From the NCBI RefSeq assembly GCF_010501015.1, contig NZ_QVML01000004.1:124001-188000 (forward strand): DNA of 64,000 bases. The letters run 5' to 3'. Source of the stretch: Bacteroides sp. 214. Its GTDB lineage: Bacteria; Bacteroidota; Bacteroidia; Bacteroidales; Bacteroidaceae. A program made the position numbers and the translations under genes. The notes beneath the pieces were generated by a model. That model did no database searches. It saw nothing but the letters and a program-made list of their open reading frames with translations, and was not told the DNA's origin. This document shows positions 35,833 through 45,538 of the stretch, piece after piece. Numbering within the stretch: position 1 is the first letter of the stretch; each line of letters starts with the position of its first letter.

Positions 35833-36075
35833 CTACTTCACCTCTTCGAAATCAACGTATTCTCCCTCGTTTTTGTCGAATATTTTTTTTCCTTGACTGT
35901 TGTTACTTTGATTTTCTTGCGAAGTACGTTGATAATTTTGCGAGGTAGTGTTTGTGGTGGGGTTGCTTCTGTTTCCTCTTCTTCCGAAGATAGCTCTTAG
36001 TACAGAACTAATGAGCGTTACTCCAAAGAGGAATATGGCTAAGAGGAAAAAGAATATAATGGCGAGGAAAGACAT
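35833..36075 (-). CDS. DUF4834-like small membrane protein
   Basis: 80 aa. An N-terminal membrane helix (MSFLAIIFFFLLAIFLFGVTLISSVLRAIFG), a short Arg-rich turn, then a Ser/Thr/Asn/Gln-rich linker and an acidic tail (KIFDKNEGEYVDFEEVK). This layout and its position after pssA match DUF4834 proteins of Bacteroidetes. Function unknown. It follows pssA by 52 bp on the same strand. Confidence 0.75.
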   Translation of the reverse strand: MSFLAIIFFFLLAIFLFGVTLISSVLRAIFGRRGNRSNPTTNTTSQNYQRTSQENQSNNSQGKKIFDKNEGEYVDFEEVK

Positions 36076-36127
36076 GACCTTTTAATTTTATGTTCAACAG
36101 ACTTCCAACAATAAGTGTGCCAAAAAA

Positions 36128-36838
36128 TTAAGCACTCTTCTTGTAGGTAAATAGTGATAAAGCAATATACCAAGCAATGCAAGCAGCCAACCCGCTTACC
36201 TTAAATAGAATCAGTAATACAACACAAACTATTAAAAAGATAAATTGAATGTAGTTGCTTTTCAAGGAGAGGTTTTTGAACTTCAACGAAAACATGGGTA
36301 TCTCTGAAGTCAACAGCAATGAGAATATAAGCACTAATACAAATAAATAGATTGCATTGAACTGTGGCGAAATTAAAAAACTATGTGCTCCTACTGCAAG
36401 CGAAGCCCAGAACAGGGCATTGGCAGGAGTTGGTAATCCTATGAAAGAGCTTGTTTGCCGTTCGTCTATATTGAACTTTGCTAACCGAAGTGCGGAGAAT
36501 ATAGCAATGATAAAAGCCAGGTAAGGGAAGTAATTGCTCACGCCTTCCATAAACGAAGGATAATGCACCTCTTTAAACAGCGAGAATACAATAACAGCAG
36601 GCGCAAATCCAAAACTAATATCGTCTGCCAGCGAATCAAGTTCTTTGCCAATGGGAGAGTAAGCATGCAATACGCGTGCAAACATTCCATCAAAGAAATC
36701 GAAGATAGCCGATAGTACGATAAGCCCAAGAGCTAAGGTGTAGTTGCTTTCAAAAGCCATAACACAAGCTATGCTCCCCGAAAAGAGGTTGAGGCAGGTA
36801 ATTGTGTTGGGGATATGACGGGTAAATGCGTTTGCCAT
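36128..36838 (-). CDS. pssA: CDP-diacylglycerol--serine O-phosphatidyltransferase
   Basis: 236 aa membrane protein. The CDP-alcohol phosphotransferase motif is complete: DG-MF-AR-8-G-KEL-D-SLA-D (FFDGMFARVLHAYSPIGKELDSLADD). About seven membrane helices follow. It makes phosphatidylserine from CDP-diacylglycerol and serine. The downstream decarboxylase Psd is encoded directly upstream (3 bp), so both steps of phosphatidylethanolamine synthesis are in one operon. Confidence 0.93.
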   Translation of the reverse strand: MANAFTRHIPNTITCLNLFSGSIACVMAFESNYTLALGLIVLSAIFDFFDGMFARVLHAYSPIGKELDSLADDISFGFAPAVIVFSLFKEVHYPSFMEGVSNYFPYLAFIIAIFSALRLAKFNIDERQTSSFIGLPTPANALFWASLAVGAHSFLISPQFNAIYLFVLVLIFSLLLTSEIPMFSLKFKNLSLKSNYIQFIFLIVCVVLLILFKVSGLAACIAWYIALSLFTYKKSA

Positions 36839-36841
36839 GAT

Positions 36842-37531
36842 TTACTTTAATTTGGCAATAACTGTTTGATTTCCGGTGGTAAGCTGTCCCATTTTAACGC
36901 AAACTTCGGTACCAATAGGTAAGTAGACATCCACACGCGATCCGAATTTGATAAACCCTAAGTGTTCGTCGATATAACAATCTTCGCCAGGTATGGCGTA
37001 TGTAACAATGCGTCTTGCCATTGCTCCTGCAATCTGCCGAGCCATAACTTCTACGCCTTCGGGGGTTTCTATAACAATCATGGAACGCTCGTTTTCAACA
37101 CTGGCTTTAGGTAGCCATGCTTTCATGAACTTACCGTTCTGGTGTGCCACTTTCTTAACCACGCCATCTACCGGATACCAGTTGGCATGTACATTGAGTG
37201 GACTCATAAAGATGGAAATCATCAGTCGGCGGTCGTTGAAGTACTCATATTCTTCCACCTCTTCTATAACTACCACTTTACCATCGGCGGGTGCAATGAC
37301 AATTTTCTCGGTGTCTTTACCGTATAAGCGTATAGGGCAACGGAAAAAATTGACAACCAGCATGTATACCACTAAGCTGGGAACAGCAACAATATAAAAG
37401 AGAATTTTGGAAGCGAGACCGCAGTAGAGAGCCCCATTTATAGCAACTAAGATAAGTGCCGAAAGGATAAGTATATTTGTTCCTTCGTGGTGTATTCTTA
37501 TCTTTTTGAGTTTCCTAAGTTTTTTACCCAT
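36842..37531 (-). CDS. psd: Phosphatidylserine decarboxylase proenzyme (short type)
   Basis: 229 aa. The self-cleavage site is at the GS of [12 protein letters not shown], giving a pyruvoyl-bearing alpha subunit. [15 protein letters not shown] and the [13 protein letters not shown] membrane segment near the N-terminus fit the archaeal/Bacteroidetes short Psd group. Converts phosphatidylserine to phosphatidylethanolamine at the membrane. First gene of the psd-pssA-DUF4834 operon, divergent from dnaE. Confidence 0.93.
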   Translation of the reverse strand: MGKKLRKLKKIRIHHEGTNILILSALILVAINGALYCGLASKILFYIVAVPSLVVYMLVVNFFRCPIRLYGKDTEKIVIAPADGKVVVIEEVEEYEYFNDRRLMISIFMSPLNVHANWYPVDGVVKKVAHQNGKFMKAWLPKASVENERSMIVIETPEGVEVMARQIAGAMARRIVTYAIPGEDCYIDEHLGFIKFGSRVDVYLPIGTEVCVKMGQLTTGNQTVIAKLK

Positions 37532-37558
37532 TGTATTAAACCGGTATTATTGTATTTG

Positions 37559-37590
37559 CAAAAATAGGTTATTTCTGACTATAAAGCAAG
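37559..37590 (-). promoter_or_regulatory. Promoter for the psd operon
   Basis: On the minus strand CTTG (37590-37587), 20 bp, TATTTTTG (37566-37559), one mismatch in the -33 box. It is 28 bp upstream of the psd ATG. Confidence 0.55.
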
Positions 37591-37694
37591 TGTTAATAGT
37601 CGAAATCGTTTTTGTTGATAACTTTTGGGGTATAATTTTTGTTGTACGTTCCATACATTGTACTTTTAGAGTCTCAAAAGAAAGGAATAAAAAT

Positions 37695-40600
37695 ATGCAG
37701 GATTTTGTCCATTTACATGTTCACTCACAATACTCTCTACTCGATGGTCAGGCAAGTATCAGCGCGCTGGTAGATAAAGCAATCCGCGATGAAATGAAGG
37801 GAATTGCTGTGACCGATCATGGAAATATGTTTGGTGTGAAGGAGTTTTTTAACTATGTGGCGAAGAAGAATAGCGTGTTGAAGAAGGAAGGAAAACCGTT
37901 GTTCAAACCAATCATTGGGTGCGAAATGTACGTGGCACGACGCACCATGGATAAAAAAGAAGGAAAGCCCGATCAAAGCGGTTATCACCTTGTGGTGCTG
38001 GCAAAGAATGAAAAGGGTTATCATAATTTAATAAAGCTGGTATCGAAAGCGTGGACAGATGGCTATTATATGCGTCCGCGAACTGATAGAAATGAACTGG
38101 AGAAGTATCACGAAGGGTTAATCGTTAGCTCGGCATGCTTGGGAGGCGAGGTTCCTAAACGAATAACCAATGGACAGCTCGAAGAAGCTGAAGAGGCAAT
38201 TCAATGGTATAAAAATCTTTTTGGTGATGATTATTATTTGGAGTTACAACGCCATAAAGCAACAGTTCCTAATGCAAACCAAGAAGCGTATGCTTTGCAA
38301 CAAGAAGTCAATAAGCACCTGTTGGAGCTTTCTAAGAAATACGATGTTAAACTCATCTGTACCAATGATGTACACTTTGTAAACGAAGAACATGCTGAAG
38401 CACACGACAGACTGATTTGTTTGAGTACCGGGAAAGACTTAGATGACCCTAATCGCATGTATTATACCAAACAGGAATGGATGAAAACCCGCGAGGAGAT
38501 GAATCAACTTTTTGCGGATGTTCCCGAGGCGTTGGCTAATACAGTAGAAATCTGTGATAAGATAGAGTTTTATTCTATAGATAACCCTCCTATCATGCCT
38601 ACTTTTGCTATCCCCGAAGAGTTTGGCACAGAAGCAGAATATCGTCAAAAATATACAGAAGAAGACCTCTTCAACGAGTTTACGCGCGATGAGAACGGGC
38701 AAGTCGTGTTGAGCGAACAGGCAGCGAATGATAAAATAAAAAGTCTGGGTGGCTATGATAAACTTTATCGTATTAAGCTGGAGGGAGATTATCTGGCGAA
38801 GCTTACCTTTGACAAAGCTAAAACCCGCTACGGCGATCCGTTGCGCGATGATGTGAAAGAACGGTTGGTATTCGAGCTTCATATCATGAAGACTATGGGA
38901 TTCCCCGGTTACTTCCTTATTGTACAGGACTTTATTGAGGCTGCTCGCAAAATGGGGGTTTCAGTAGGGCCGGGACGTGGTTCCGCAGCCGGTTCTGCAG
39001 TAGCTTACTGCTTAGGTATAACGCTTATAGACCCCATCAAGTATGACTTGCTGTTTGAGCGTTTCCTTAATCCCGACCGTATTTCTCTTCCCGATATTGA
39101 TATCGACTTTGATGATGACGGGCGCGGTGAGGTACTTCGCTGGGTAACGGAGAAGTATGGGTTCGAGAAGGTGGCGCATATTATTACATACGGTACTATG
39201 GCTACTAAATCGGCCATTAAGGATGTTGCCCGTGTGCAAAAACTCCCTTTGCCGGAGTCAGACAGGCTCACTAAGTTGGTGCCCGACCGTATCCCCGATA
39301 AAAAAATAAACCTGCAAAACTGTATAGACTATGTTCCCGAACTCCAAACAGCAGAGTATTCGCCCGACCCGTTAGTGCGAGATACGATTAAGTATGCTAA
39401 GATTCTGGAAGGGAACGTACGAAATACCGGTGTACATGCCTGTGGTATTATTATTTGTCGTGATGATATAACCGACTGGGTGCCTATCAGTACGGCAGAT
39501 GATAAAGAAACAGGAGAGAAAATGCTCGTTACTCAGTTTGAAGGTTCGGTAATTGAGGAAACCGGATTAATTAAAATGGACTTCTTGGGGCTAAAAACAC
39601 TTTCCATTATAAAAGAAGCCATAGAGAATGTGCGACTGAGTACAGGAGAAACGATAGATATAGAAAGTATTGATATAGAAGACCCTAAAACATATCAACT
39701 ATACTGTGACGGTAAAACAGTCGGAACGTTTCAGTTTGAATCGCCCGGTATGCAGAAATACCTACGCGAACTTCAACCTAGTACATTCGAAGATTTGATT
39801 GCCATGAACGCGCTCTATCGCCCCGGACCGATGAGTTATATACCCGACTTTATTGACCGTAAACATGGACGTAAGCCGATAGAATATGACATACCTGTTA
39901 TGGAACAATATCTGAGCGATACGTATGGTATTACGGTGTATCAAGAACAGGTCATGCTTCTTTCGCGCTTATTGGGTAACTTCACCCGTGGTGAGTCCGA
40001 CGCACTCCGAAAAGCAATGGGTAAGAAAATGCGTGATAAGTTGGATCAAATGAAACCGAAATTTATTGAAGGTGGAAAGTCCAACGGTCATGACCCGGCG
40101 GTACTGGAGAAAATCTGGGGCGACTGGGAAAGTTTTGCTTCCTATGCGTTCAATAAATCTCACGCCACATGTTATTCATGGGTAGCTTATCAAACCGCTT
40201 ACCTGAAAGCCAACTATCCGCCGGAATATATGGCTGCCGTTCTTAGCCGAAGTCTTTCCGACATCAAGGAAATCACCAAGTTTATGGACGAGTGTAAGGC
40301 AATGGGAATCCAAGTGTTAGGTCCTGATGTTAATGAAAGTAACCTGAAGTTCACAGCCAATAAAGAAGGTAATATTCGTTTTGGTTTGGGTGGCATCAAA
40401 GGAGTAGGCGAAGGTGCGGTGCAAAGTATCATTGAAGAACGCAAGGCAAATGGGCCGTTCAAAGGAATCTTCGATTTTATACAGCGTATCAATTTGAATA
40501 CGTGCAACAAGAAAAGTATTGAGAATTTGGCATTAGCTGGTGGTTTCGATGGATTTCCCGAATTGAGAAGGGAACACTTCTTTGCCCCTAATGCAAAAGG

Positions 40601-41384
40601 TGAGATTTTCCTGGAAACATTGATTCGCTATGGGAATAAATATCAAACGGATAAATCCGAAGCTGCCAACTCGCTCTTTGGTGGTGAAAATGTAATAGAT
40701 ATAGCCACACCGGAAATTCCACCGGCGGAGCAGTGGAGCGATCTTGAAAGGTTAAATCGCGAAAAAGAGTTAGTTGGAATTTACCTGTCGGCGCATCCGC
40801 TCGATGAATATGCTATTGTGTTGAAGCATGTATGCAACACCCGGTTAATAGAGCTTAATGATAAAGAATCTTTGGCGAATAAAGAACTAACTATGGGTGG
40901 AATTGTTTTATCTGTAAGAGCTGGTATAGGTAAAAAGGGACATCCCTTTGGTATTGTTAAAATGGAAGACTATTCGGGAGCAACTGAAATTCCTTTCTTC
41001 GGACAAGATTGGGTAAACTTTCAGAATTATCTCTGCGAAGGTGCATTCTTGTTTATCAATGCTAAGTGTCAAGGTAGACAATGGAATCCGAATGAGTTAG
41101 AAATAAAGGTAATATCCATTGAATTGCTGCCCGATGTGAAAGATAAATTAATAAAGAAACTAACTATTGGGGTACCTTTGGAGTATTTAAACAAACAGTT
41201 GGTTAATGACCTTTCGACATTGGCGAGAAAATCGCCAGGGGATGCCGAACTTTGTTTTAGGGTAAAGTCGCCCGAAGACCATACAAATCTTGAGCTTGTA
41301 GCAAAAGCATTGAAAATCTCTATTAGCAAAGAGTTCGTTACTTTCTTGGATGAACACGAAGAATTGGAATATTATATAAATTAG
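37695..41384 (+). CDS. dnaE: DNA polymerase III subunit alpha
   Basis: 1229 aa from ATG 37695. PHP domain at the N-terminus (FVHLHVHSQYSLLDG, VTDHGNMFG), then the polymerase core with GPGRGSAAGSAVAYCLGIT and the catalytic PDIDIDFDDDGRGEV Asp cluster, the fingers (RPGPMSYIPDFIDRKHG, ESDALRKAMGKK, FNKSHATCYSWVAYQTAYLKANYPPEYMAA), the HhH region and a C-terminal OB-fold (MGGIVLSVRAGIGKKGHPFGIVKMEDYSG). It is the replicative polymerase. The frame is open upstream to 37506, but that stretch is non-family and overlaps psd, so I use 37695. Confidence 0.95.
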   Translation: MQDFVHLHVHSQYSLLDGQASISALVDKAIRDEMKGIAVTDHGNMFGVKEFFNYVAKKNSVLKKEGKPLFKPIIGCEMYVARRTMDKKEGKPDQSGYHLVVLAKNEKGYHNLIKLVSKAWTDGYYMRPRTDRNELEKYHEGLIVSSACLGGEVPKRITNGQLEEAEEAIQWYKNLFGDDYYLELQRHKATVPNANQEAYALQQEVNKHLLELSKKYDVKLICTNDVHFVNEEHAEAHDRLICLSTGKDLDDPNRMYYTKQEWMKTREEMNQLFADVPEALANTVEICDKIEFYSIDNPPIMPTFAIPEEFGTEAEYRQKYTEEDLFNEFTRDENGQVVLSEQAANDKIKSLGGYDKLYRIKLEGDYLAKLTFDKAKTRYGDPLRDDVKERLVFELHIMKTMGFPGYFLIVQDFIEAARKMGVSVGPGRGSAAGSAVAYCLGITLIDPIKYDLLFERFLNPDRISLPDIDIDFDDDGRGEVLRWVTEKYGFEKVAHIITYGTMATKSAIKDVARVQKLPLPESDRLTKLVPDRIPDKKINLQNCIDYVPELQTAEYSPDPLVRDTIKYAKILEGNVRNTGVHACGIIICRDDITDWVPISTADDKETGEKMLVTQFEGSVIEETGLIKMDFLGLKTLSIIKEAIENVRLSTGETIDIESIDIEDPKTYQLYCDGKTVGTFQFESPGMQKYLRELQPSTFEDLIAMNALYRPGPMSYIPDFIDRKHGRKPIEYDIPVMEQYLSDTYGITVYQEQVMLLSRLLGNFTRGESDALRKAMGKKMRDKLDQMKPKFIEGGKSNGHDPAVLEKIWGDWESFASYAFNKSHATCYSWVAYQTAYLKANYPPEYMAAVLSRSLSDIKEITKFMDECKAMGIQVLGPDVNESNLKFTANKEGNIRFGLGGIKGVGEGAVQSIIEERKANGPFKGIFDFIQRINLNTCNKKSIENLALAGGFDGFPELRREHFFAPNAKGEIFLETLIRYGNKYQTDKSEAANSLFGGENVIDIATPEIPPAEQWSDLERLNREKELVGIYLSAHPLDEYAIVLKHVCNTRLIELNDKESLANKELTMGGIVLSVRAGIGKKGHPFGIVKMEDYSGATEIPFFGQDWVNFQNYLCEGAFLFINAKCQGRQWNPNELEIKVISIELLPDVKDKLIKKLTIGVPLEYLNKQLVNDLSTLARKSPGDAELCFRVKSPEDHTNLELVAKALKISISKEFVTFLDEHEELEYYIN

Positions 41385-41392
41385 TATCTTTG
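41363..41392 (+). promoter_or_regulatory. Promoter for trxA
   Basis: ATTG (41363-41366), 18 bp, TATCTTTG (41385-41392), with an exact TAnnTTTG -7 box. It begins inside the last codons of dnaE and lies 49 bp before the trxA ATG, so trxA can be transcribed independently. Confidence 0.6.
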
Positions 41393-41441
41393 CCGATACG
41401 AACGTAAACCGATAATTATTAATCATTAAAATAAATAAGTT

Positions 41442-41756
41442 ATGGCTTTAGAAATTACCGACAGCAACGTGAAGGAACTTCTAGCATCAGGCAAACCTGT
41501 AGTGATAGATTTTTGGGCGCCTTGGTGCGGACCCTGCAAAGTGGTAGGTCCTTATATTGAAGAACTGGCTACTGCTTATGAAGGGCAAGTAATCATTGGA
41601 AAATGCGATGTGGACGAAAACTCGGATATACCTGCTGAGTATGGTATTCGCAACATTCCTACCATTTTGTATTTTAAAAATGGAGAAATGGTAGATAAAA
41701 CAGTTGGTGCTGTAAGCAAATCGACTATTGAAGATAAAATCAAAGCATTACTATAA
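41442..41756 (+). CDS. trxA: Thioredoxin
   Basis: 104 aa. Active site WAPWCGPCK, conserved Asp and cis-Pro (NIPTILYFKNGE), all of canonical thioredoxin size. A general cytosolic disulfide reductant. It follows dnaE in the same direction, an order common in Bacteroides. Confidence 0.95.
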   Translation: MALEITDSNVKELLASGKPVVIDFWAPWCGPCKVVGPYIEELATAYEGQVIIGKCDVDENSDIPAEYGIRNIPTILYFKNGEMVDKTVGAVSKSTIEDKIKALL

Positions 41757-41786
41757 GTACTTTTTATTCATATAAAAAAGAAAGCT

Positions 41787-42122
41787 ATGGGATTGGAAGA
41801 TGATTTTTTGTTAGATGATCTCGATGACGAAAAGACCATTGAGTTTATTAAAAACTATTTGCCTCAGGAATTGAAGGAGAAGTTCAGCGATGACGAGCTC
41901 TATTATTTCCTCGATTTAATTGATGAGTATTACATTGAGAGTGGTGTTTTAGAAGCCGAGCCCGACGAAGAGGGTTTTGTTAATGTAGACTTGGATAAGG
42001 TAGTTGAGTATATCGTTGACGAAGCTAAGAAAAATGAAATGGGCGAGTATAACGCTGAAGATATTTTCTTAGTAGTACAAGGCGAAATGGAGTATGGCGA
42101 GTCATTAGGACAAGTGGAATAG
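41787..42122 (+). CDS. Conserved acidic hypothetical protein downstream of trxA
   Basis: 111 aa, strongly acidic (MGLEDDFLLDDLDDEKTIEFIKNYLPQELKEKFSDDELYYFLDLIDEYYIESGVL...), predicted mostly helical, with no motif that I recognise. It lies 30 bp after trxA with a strong terminator after it, so it is probably in the trxA transcript. Similar acidic proteins seem to follow trxA in other Bacteroidales, by recollection only. Confidence 0.75.
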   Translation: MGLEDDFLLDDLDDEKTIEFIKNYLPQELKEKFSDDELYYFLDLIDEYYIESGVLEAEPDEEGFVNVDLDKVVEYIVDEAKKNEMGEYNAEDIFLVVQGEMEYGESLGQVE

Positions 42123-42154
42123 CTGGATTGCCAGCCTATAAATAGTAAACAAGA

Positions 42155-42189
42155 GGGGGTTATTGAAATGTTTTTTTTCAATAACCCCC
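42155..42189. terminator. Terminator between the acidic protein and the RDD gene
   Basis: GGGGGTTATTGAA (42155-42167) pairs with TTCAATAACCCCC (42177-42189). The loop is T-rich and no long T-run follows on +, but its position between two convergent genes and its 13-bp stem make a terminator likely. Confidence 0.75.
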
Positions 42190-42196
42190 AGTTGTT

Positions 42197-42928
42197 TTAT
42201 ATAAGCTGCAACGCGAAGTATTGGTAATCTCTTACCAGCGTTTGCAGAAATTGTTCTTGGTTTATGGGTGTCGTTTGAATGGCTAGTAGCTTGTGAACCT
42301 TGCCCGCCAGTTGCTGGATGTGTAGCTCGCGCTCTTTTCCGTGTGCTTGCAGTGTCTTTGTAATAACGTTAATCTGCTCCAAAGACAACTCTGCTGCCTG
42401 CGGAAATACCGGTTTGTAGTTGTCGGACAGGAAGTTGAACTCATCCAGGCTTACATGAATCTTCTTGTAATTTCTTTCTTTAATAACCATAGTGCCGGCG
42501 GCAAGATCTCCTAAGCGCTGGTGGTTTTTGGTTATCAAAACCACAATCACTCCTAATCCACTGGTCAGCGGCACATCAACCAGATAAAGCAACCACCGCA
42601 ATAGATACGCGCTAAGGGTAGGGATAGATCCGTCTACTTTTACCACACGTATGTTGAACAACCGTTTACCTATGCTTTGTCCATTGTTGAATACTTCGCA
42701 CAAGAGGGAGTAAAAAAGTATGGGCATGTAAATTAGTATAAAGGTTAGAATTACATTGGTGTTGGCATACGAACCAATGTATAATTTATCCAACACAAAA
42801 AAGGTGGCGATAACATACAGAAACAAAATGATATAATCTACTATCCGCGCAAAAATACGCTCACCGATACTTGCCGGTACCTGATTGATGCGTACATATT
42901 GCCCTGTGATAATCGTTGAATCTGCCAT
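42197..42928 (-). CDS. RDD-family membrane protein
   Basis: 243 aa. Three membrane segments in the N-terminal half (DYIILFLYVIATFFV; NVILTFILIYMPILFYSLLCEV; SAYLLRWLLYLVDVPL) with the RDD signature (ARIVD, near residue 26) and GQSIGKRLFNIRVVKVDG. A soluble C-terminal ~90 residues. Function unknown. It is divergent from the SpoIIM operon across 98 bp. Confidence 0.87.
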   Translation of the reverse strand: MADSTIITGQYVRINQVPASIGERIFARIVDYIILFLYVIATFFVLDKLYIGSYANTNVILTFILIYMPILFYSLLCEVFNNGQSIGKRLFNIRVVKVDGSIPTLSAYLLRWLLYLVDVPLTSGLGVIVVLITKNHQRLGDLAAGTMVIKERNYKKIHVSLDEFNFLSDNYKPVFPQAAELSLEQINVITKTLQAHGKERELHIQQLAGKVHKLLAIQTTPINQEQFLQTLVRDYQYFALQLI

Positions 42929-42953
42929 AAATAGGAAAACATTCTGTGGTTTA

Positions 42954-42985
42954 ATTGCAAATATATTATTAAAATCTTACTTTTG
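42954..42985. promoter_or_regulatory. Overlapping divergent promoters for RDD and the SpoIIM operon
   Basis: Plus strand: ATTG (42954-42957), 20 bp, TACTTTTG (42978-42985), 41 bp before the GTG at 43027. Minus strand: TATATTTG (42965-42958), 29 bp before the RDD ATG. The two overlap, so the operons may compete or be jointly controlled. Confidence 0.55.
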
Positions 42986-43026
42986 CTTCTGAGTAAGTTA
43001 AAAAGATTCACCAAATCCACAGGCTT

Positions 43027-43989
43027 GTGAAAGAAGTTACCTTCATTAGAAAGAATATTGACAAGTGGAAAAAGATGGAAGAGATTGTGGAACAAGCCCA
43101 ACAGCTTAGTCCCGATTTATTGGCAGATACTTACGTGGAGTTGACTTCCGATCTTGCTTTCGCACAAACCTATTATCCTCATTCGCGCATTACAATTTAC
43201 CTCAACAACCTTTCTTCTGCCCTGCATAACCTGTTGTACAAGAATAAAAAAGAGAAATGGTCGCGTGTTATTACTTACTGGACGCACGAGGTGCCATTGG
43301 TTATGTATCATGCACGTAAGCTTTTGCTCTACTCGGGTATTATTTTTCTTGTGAGTGTATTGGTAGGTGTCATTTCGGCATTGCAGGATTTGGACTTTCC
43401 CCGTCTTATCATGGGCGATGCCTATGTAGAAATGACATTGCGCAACATAGAAGCCGGCGAACCGATGGCGGTGTATGGTTCCATGAATAGTCTCTATATG
43501 TTTTTGGCTATAACCATGAACAATATAATGGTCTCTTTCAATGTGTTTGCGATGGGGCTGTTGACTAGTTTTGGAACAGGTTATATGCTTTTTAGAAATG
43601 GGGTGATGATTGGAGCGTTTCAAACATTCTTTTTCCAGCAAGGGTTGTTGGGCGAATCTATGCTAGCCATTTGGCTGCATGGCACGCTGGAAATATGGTC
43701 TATTGTCGTAGCCGGTGCTGCCGGATTGGCAATTGGCAATGGCTGGCTCTTTCCGGGCACACACTCACGGCTGACCTCTTTTGCCCGTGGAGCTAAACAA
43801 GGGGTAAAGATTATTATTGGCGCTGTACCCATCTTTATTGTGGCGGGCTTTATCGAAGCCTTTTTTACACGCCACACGCACTATCCCCCAGTGGTTCGAT
43901 TAGGCATTATCCTTCTTTCTCTTGCATTTATTATTTACTATTATTTTTATTTACCTAATAAGCGATATTATGAACGTACAAACTCCTAA
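43027..43989 (+). CDS. SpoIIM-like (stage II sporulation protein M) membrane protein
   Basis: 320 aa, GTG start. KEVTFIRKNIDKWKKMEEIVEQAQQ at the N-terminus and five to six membrane segments, with FLAITMNNIMVSFNVFAMGLLTSFGTGYMLFRNG and ESMLAIWLHGTLEIWSIVVAGAAGLAIG matching the SpoIIM family. This is not a spore former; the family occurs widely in Bacteroidetes as the first gene of the MoxR/DUF58 cluster. I infer a membrane-organising role with that complex. The stop overlaps the next gene by 20 bp. Confidence 0.85.
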   Translation: MKEVTFIRKNIDKWKKMEEIVEQAQQLSPDLLADTYVELTSDLAFAQTYYPHSRITIYLNNLSSALHNLLYKNKKEKWSRVITYWTHEVPLVMYHARKLLLYSGIIFLVSVLVGVISALQDLDFPRLIMGDAYVEMTLRNIEAGEPMAVYGSMNSLYMFLAITMNNIMVSFNVFAMGLLTSFGTGYMLFRNGVMIGAFQTFFFQQGLLGESMLAIWLHGTLEIWSIVVAGAAGLAIGNGWLFPGTHSRLTSFARGAKQGVKIIIGAVPIFIVAGFIEAFFTRHTHYPPVVRLGIILLSLAFIIYYYFYLPNKRYYERTNS

Positions 43990-44902
43990 GATTACTTTTT
44001 ATGCCAAGCGTGCTTTTGGCGAGAAAATGACGGCGACTTTCGATTTTATTAAAGAGAATTGGAAACCAATGCTCAAGTACATCACGTATTTAATGCTTCC
44101 TATTGCTTTACTGATGGGGTTGACGATGAATAAAATGTTGAACTGGCTTCATATGGTAGACTTGGCTAGTACCGAAGTTACCAACATGGACGGGTTTCTT
44201 CCTTCCTCTTTCTTTCTGGGAGTGATACCCACCACCTTGCTTTCGCTTATTGCCGCGATTCTTCTTGCCGGGTTAATCTTTTCCTTTGTACAGCTCTACA
44301 ATACACGCGAAGATAGGCTGAATAATATAACCTTCGCGGAGATTAAACCTCTGCTCTTTAAGAATTCCGGACGTGCAGCGTTGGGAATGTTGTTCTTATT
44401 TGCTGTTATATTCCTTGTTGCGATAATAATTGGGTTGTTAGCGGGACTTATGCCGTTTTTAGTATTTATTCTTGTACCGTTGTTGTTTGTTATAGTGATA
44501 CCGCTTTCTTTGTTTCTGCCTGTTTATCTATTCGAAGAGATATCTGCTGTTGCTGCTTTAAAGAAAAGCTTTCGCTTAGGATTTGCTACTTGGGGAGGCA
44601 CTTTCCTTATTTTGCTGGTTATGGGTATTATTGCAAACATTCTGCAAGGTGTCTTTTCGCTTCCATGGGGAATTATGTTTGCAGTTAAATCGATTTTGGT
44701 AGCGAGTGATGTAAATGCCGTTTCCGATACATCTGTTGTGTACACCTTCTTGTTGTATATTGTAGGGGTGCTTGCTGTATTTGGTAATTTCCTTTCCATG
44801 GTTTTCACCCAACTGGGTATGTGTTACCAATATGCACATGCTTCCGAAGTAATAGACAGTATTACAATAGAGAGTGATATCGACAAATTCGAACAGCTGT
44901 AA
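43970..44902 (+). CDS. Polytopic membrane protein of the MoxR/DUF58 operon
   Basis: 310 aa from ATG 43970 (MNVQTPKITFYAKRAFGEKM). Five to six membrane segments (MLKYITYLMLPIALLMGLTMNKM; FFLGVIPTTLLSLIAAILLAGLIFSF; ALGMLFLFAVIFLVAIIIGLLAGLMPF; AVAALKKSFRLGFATWGGTFLILLVMGIIA). I do not recognise a specific family. It is always plausible in this context as a structural part of the cluster. An earlier start at 43922 would lie deep inside the SpoIIM gene and was rejected. Confidence 0.75.
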   Translation: MNVQTPKITFYAKRAFGEKMTATFDFIKENWKPMLKYITYLMLPIALLMGLTMNKMLNWLHMVDLASTEVTNMDGFLPSSFFLGVIPTTLLSLIAAILLAGLIFSFVQLYNTREDRLNNITFAEIKPLLFKNSGRAALGMLFLFAVIFLVAIIIGLLAGLMPFLVFILVPLLFVIVIPLSLFLPVYLFEEISAVAALKKSFRLGFATWGGTFLILLVMGIIANILQGVFSLPWGIMFAVKSILVASDVNAVSDTSVVYTFLLYIVGVLAVFGNFLSMVFTQLGMCYQYAHASEVIDSITIESDIDKFEQL

Positions 44903-44911
44903 CGCTTTCGT

Positions 44912-45538
44912 ATGATTCAGCAGGGCGATACATTAATTTATAATAAGGAGCAACTGGCACGGTGGCAAACCGATCCGTTGTATGATTATAACCGGGAACT
45001 TGTTCGCCCTGAAGTAGATATCTATGAACTGCTAACCCGATGGTTCTGGGAACTGCTGTACAAGTTCTTTGGCAGTAGCTTTGCCGATAAGTATAGTGAA
45101 CCGATACTGATAGGGGTGTTTATCGTGGTGGTACTTCTTGTGGTTTGGTTTATTTACCGCAAACGCCCTGAACTATTTATGCGAACATCCTCCCAAAAAC
45201 CATTGGCATATACCATCCATGAAGACTCTATTTACCGGGTGGATTTTGCCGAAGATATAGAAAAGGCCCTGGCAAGTGGTGATTACAAAGAAGCCGTTCG
45301 CTTGCTTTATCTGCAAACACTCAAGGCGTTGGACGATAAGCAAATCATAGACTGGCAACTACATAAAACCCCAACCGAATATGTGTACGAAGTAAAGCAA
45401 GGTAAGGGACGCACCGTATTTCAAACAATGACGAGGCTTTTCTTACAGGTTCGATTTGGTAATTTCGATGCAGATGAGCCGCTCTTTGAACGTATGCGGT
45501 TGTTGCAACTCGATATAGAAAAGGAGGTAGCAGGATGA
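44912..45538 (+). CDS. DUF4129-domain protein
   Basis: 208 aa. An N-terminal soluble part, one membrane helix (EPILIGVFIVVVLLVVWFIY) and a C-terminal helical DUF4129 region (IEKALASGDYKEAVRLLYLQTLKALDDKQIIDWQLHKTPTEYVYEV). Typical of the MoxR/DUF58 clusters of Bacteroidetes. It overlaps the DUF4350 gene by 4 bp (ATGA). Confidence 0.85.
   Translation: MIQQGDTLIYNKEQLARWQTDPLYDYNRELVRPEVDIYELLTRWFWELLYKFFGSSFADKYSEPILIGVFIVVVLLVVWFIYRKRPELFMRTSSQKPLAYTIHEDSIYRVDFAEDIEKALASGDYKEAVRLLYLQTLKALDDKQIIDWQLHKTPTEYVYEVKQGKGRTVFQTMTRLFLQVRFGNFDADEPLFERMRLLQLDIEKEVAG

Noticed and set aside
37506..37694. N-terminal extension of dnaE
   Set aside because: DnaE families begin at the PHP motif (FVHLHVHSQYS); the extension overlaps psd and is not conserved-looking.
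43027..43989. Sporulation function for the SpoIIM-like gene
   Set aside because: The neighbours are MoxR/DUF58 genes typical of Bacteroidetes, and no other sporulation genes are present.
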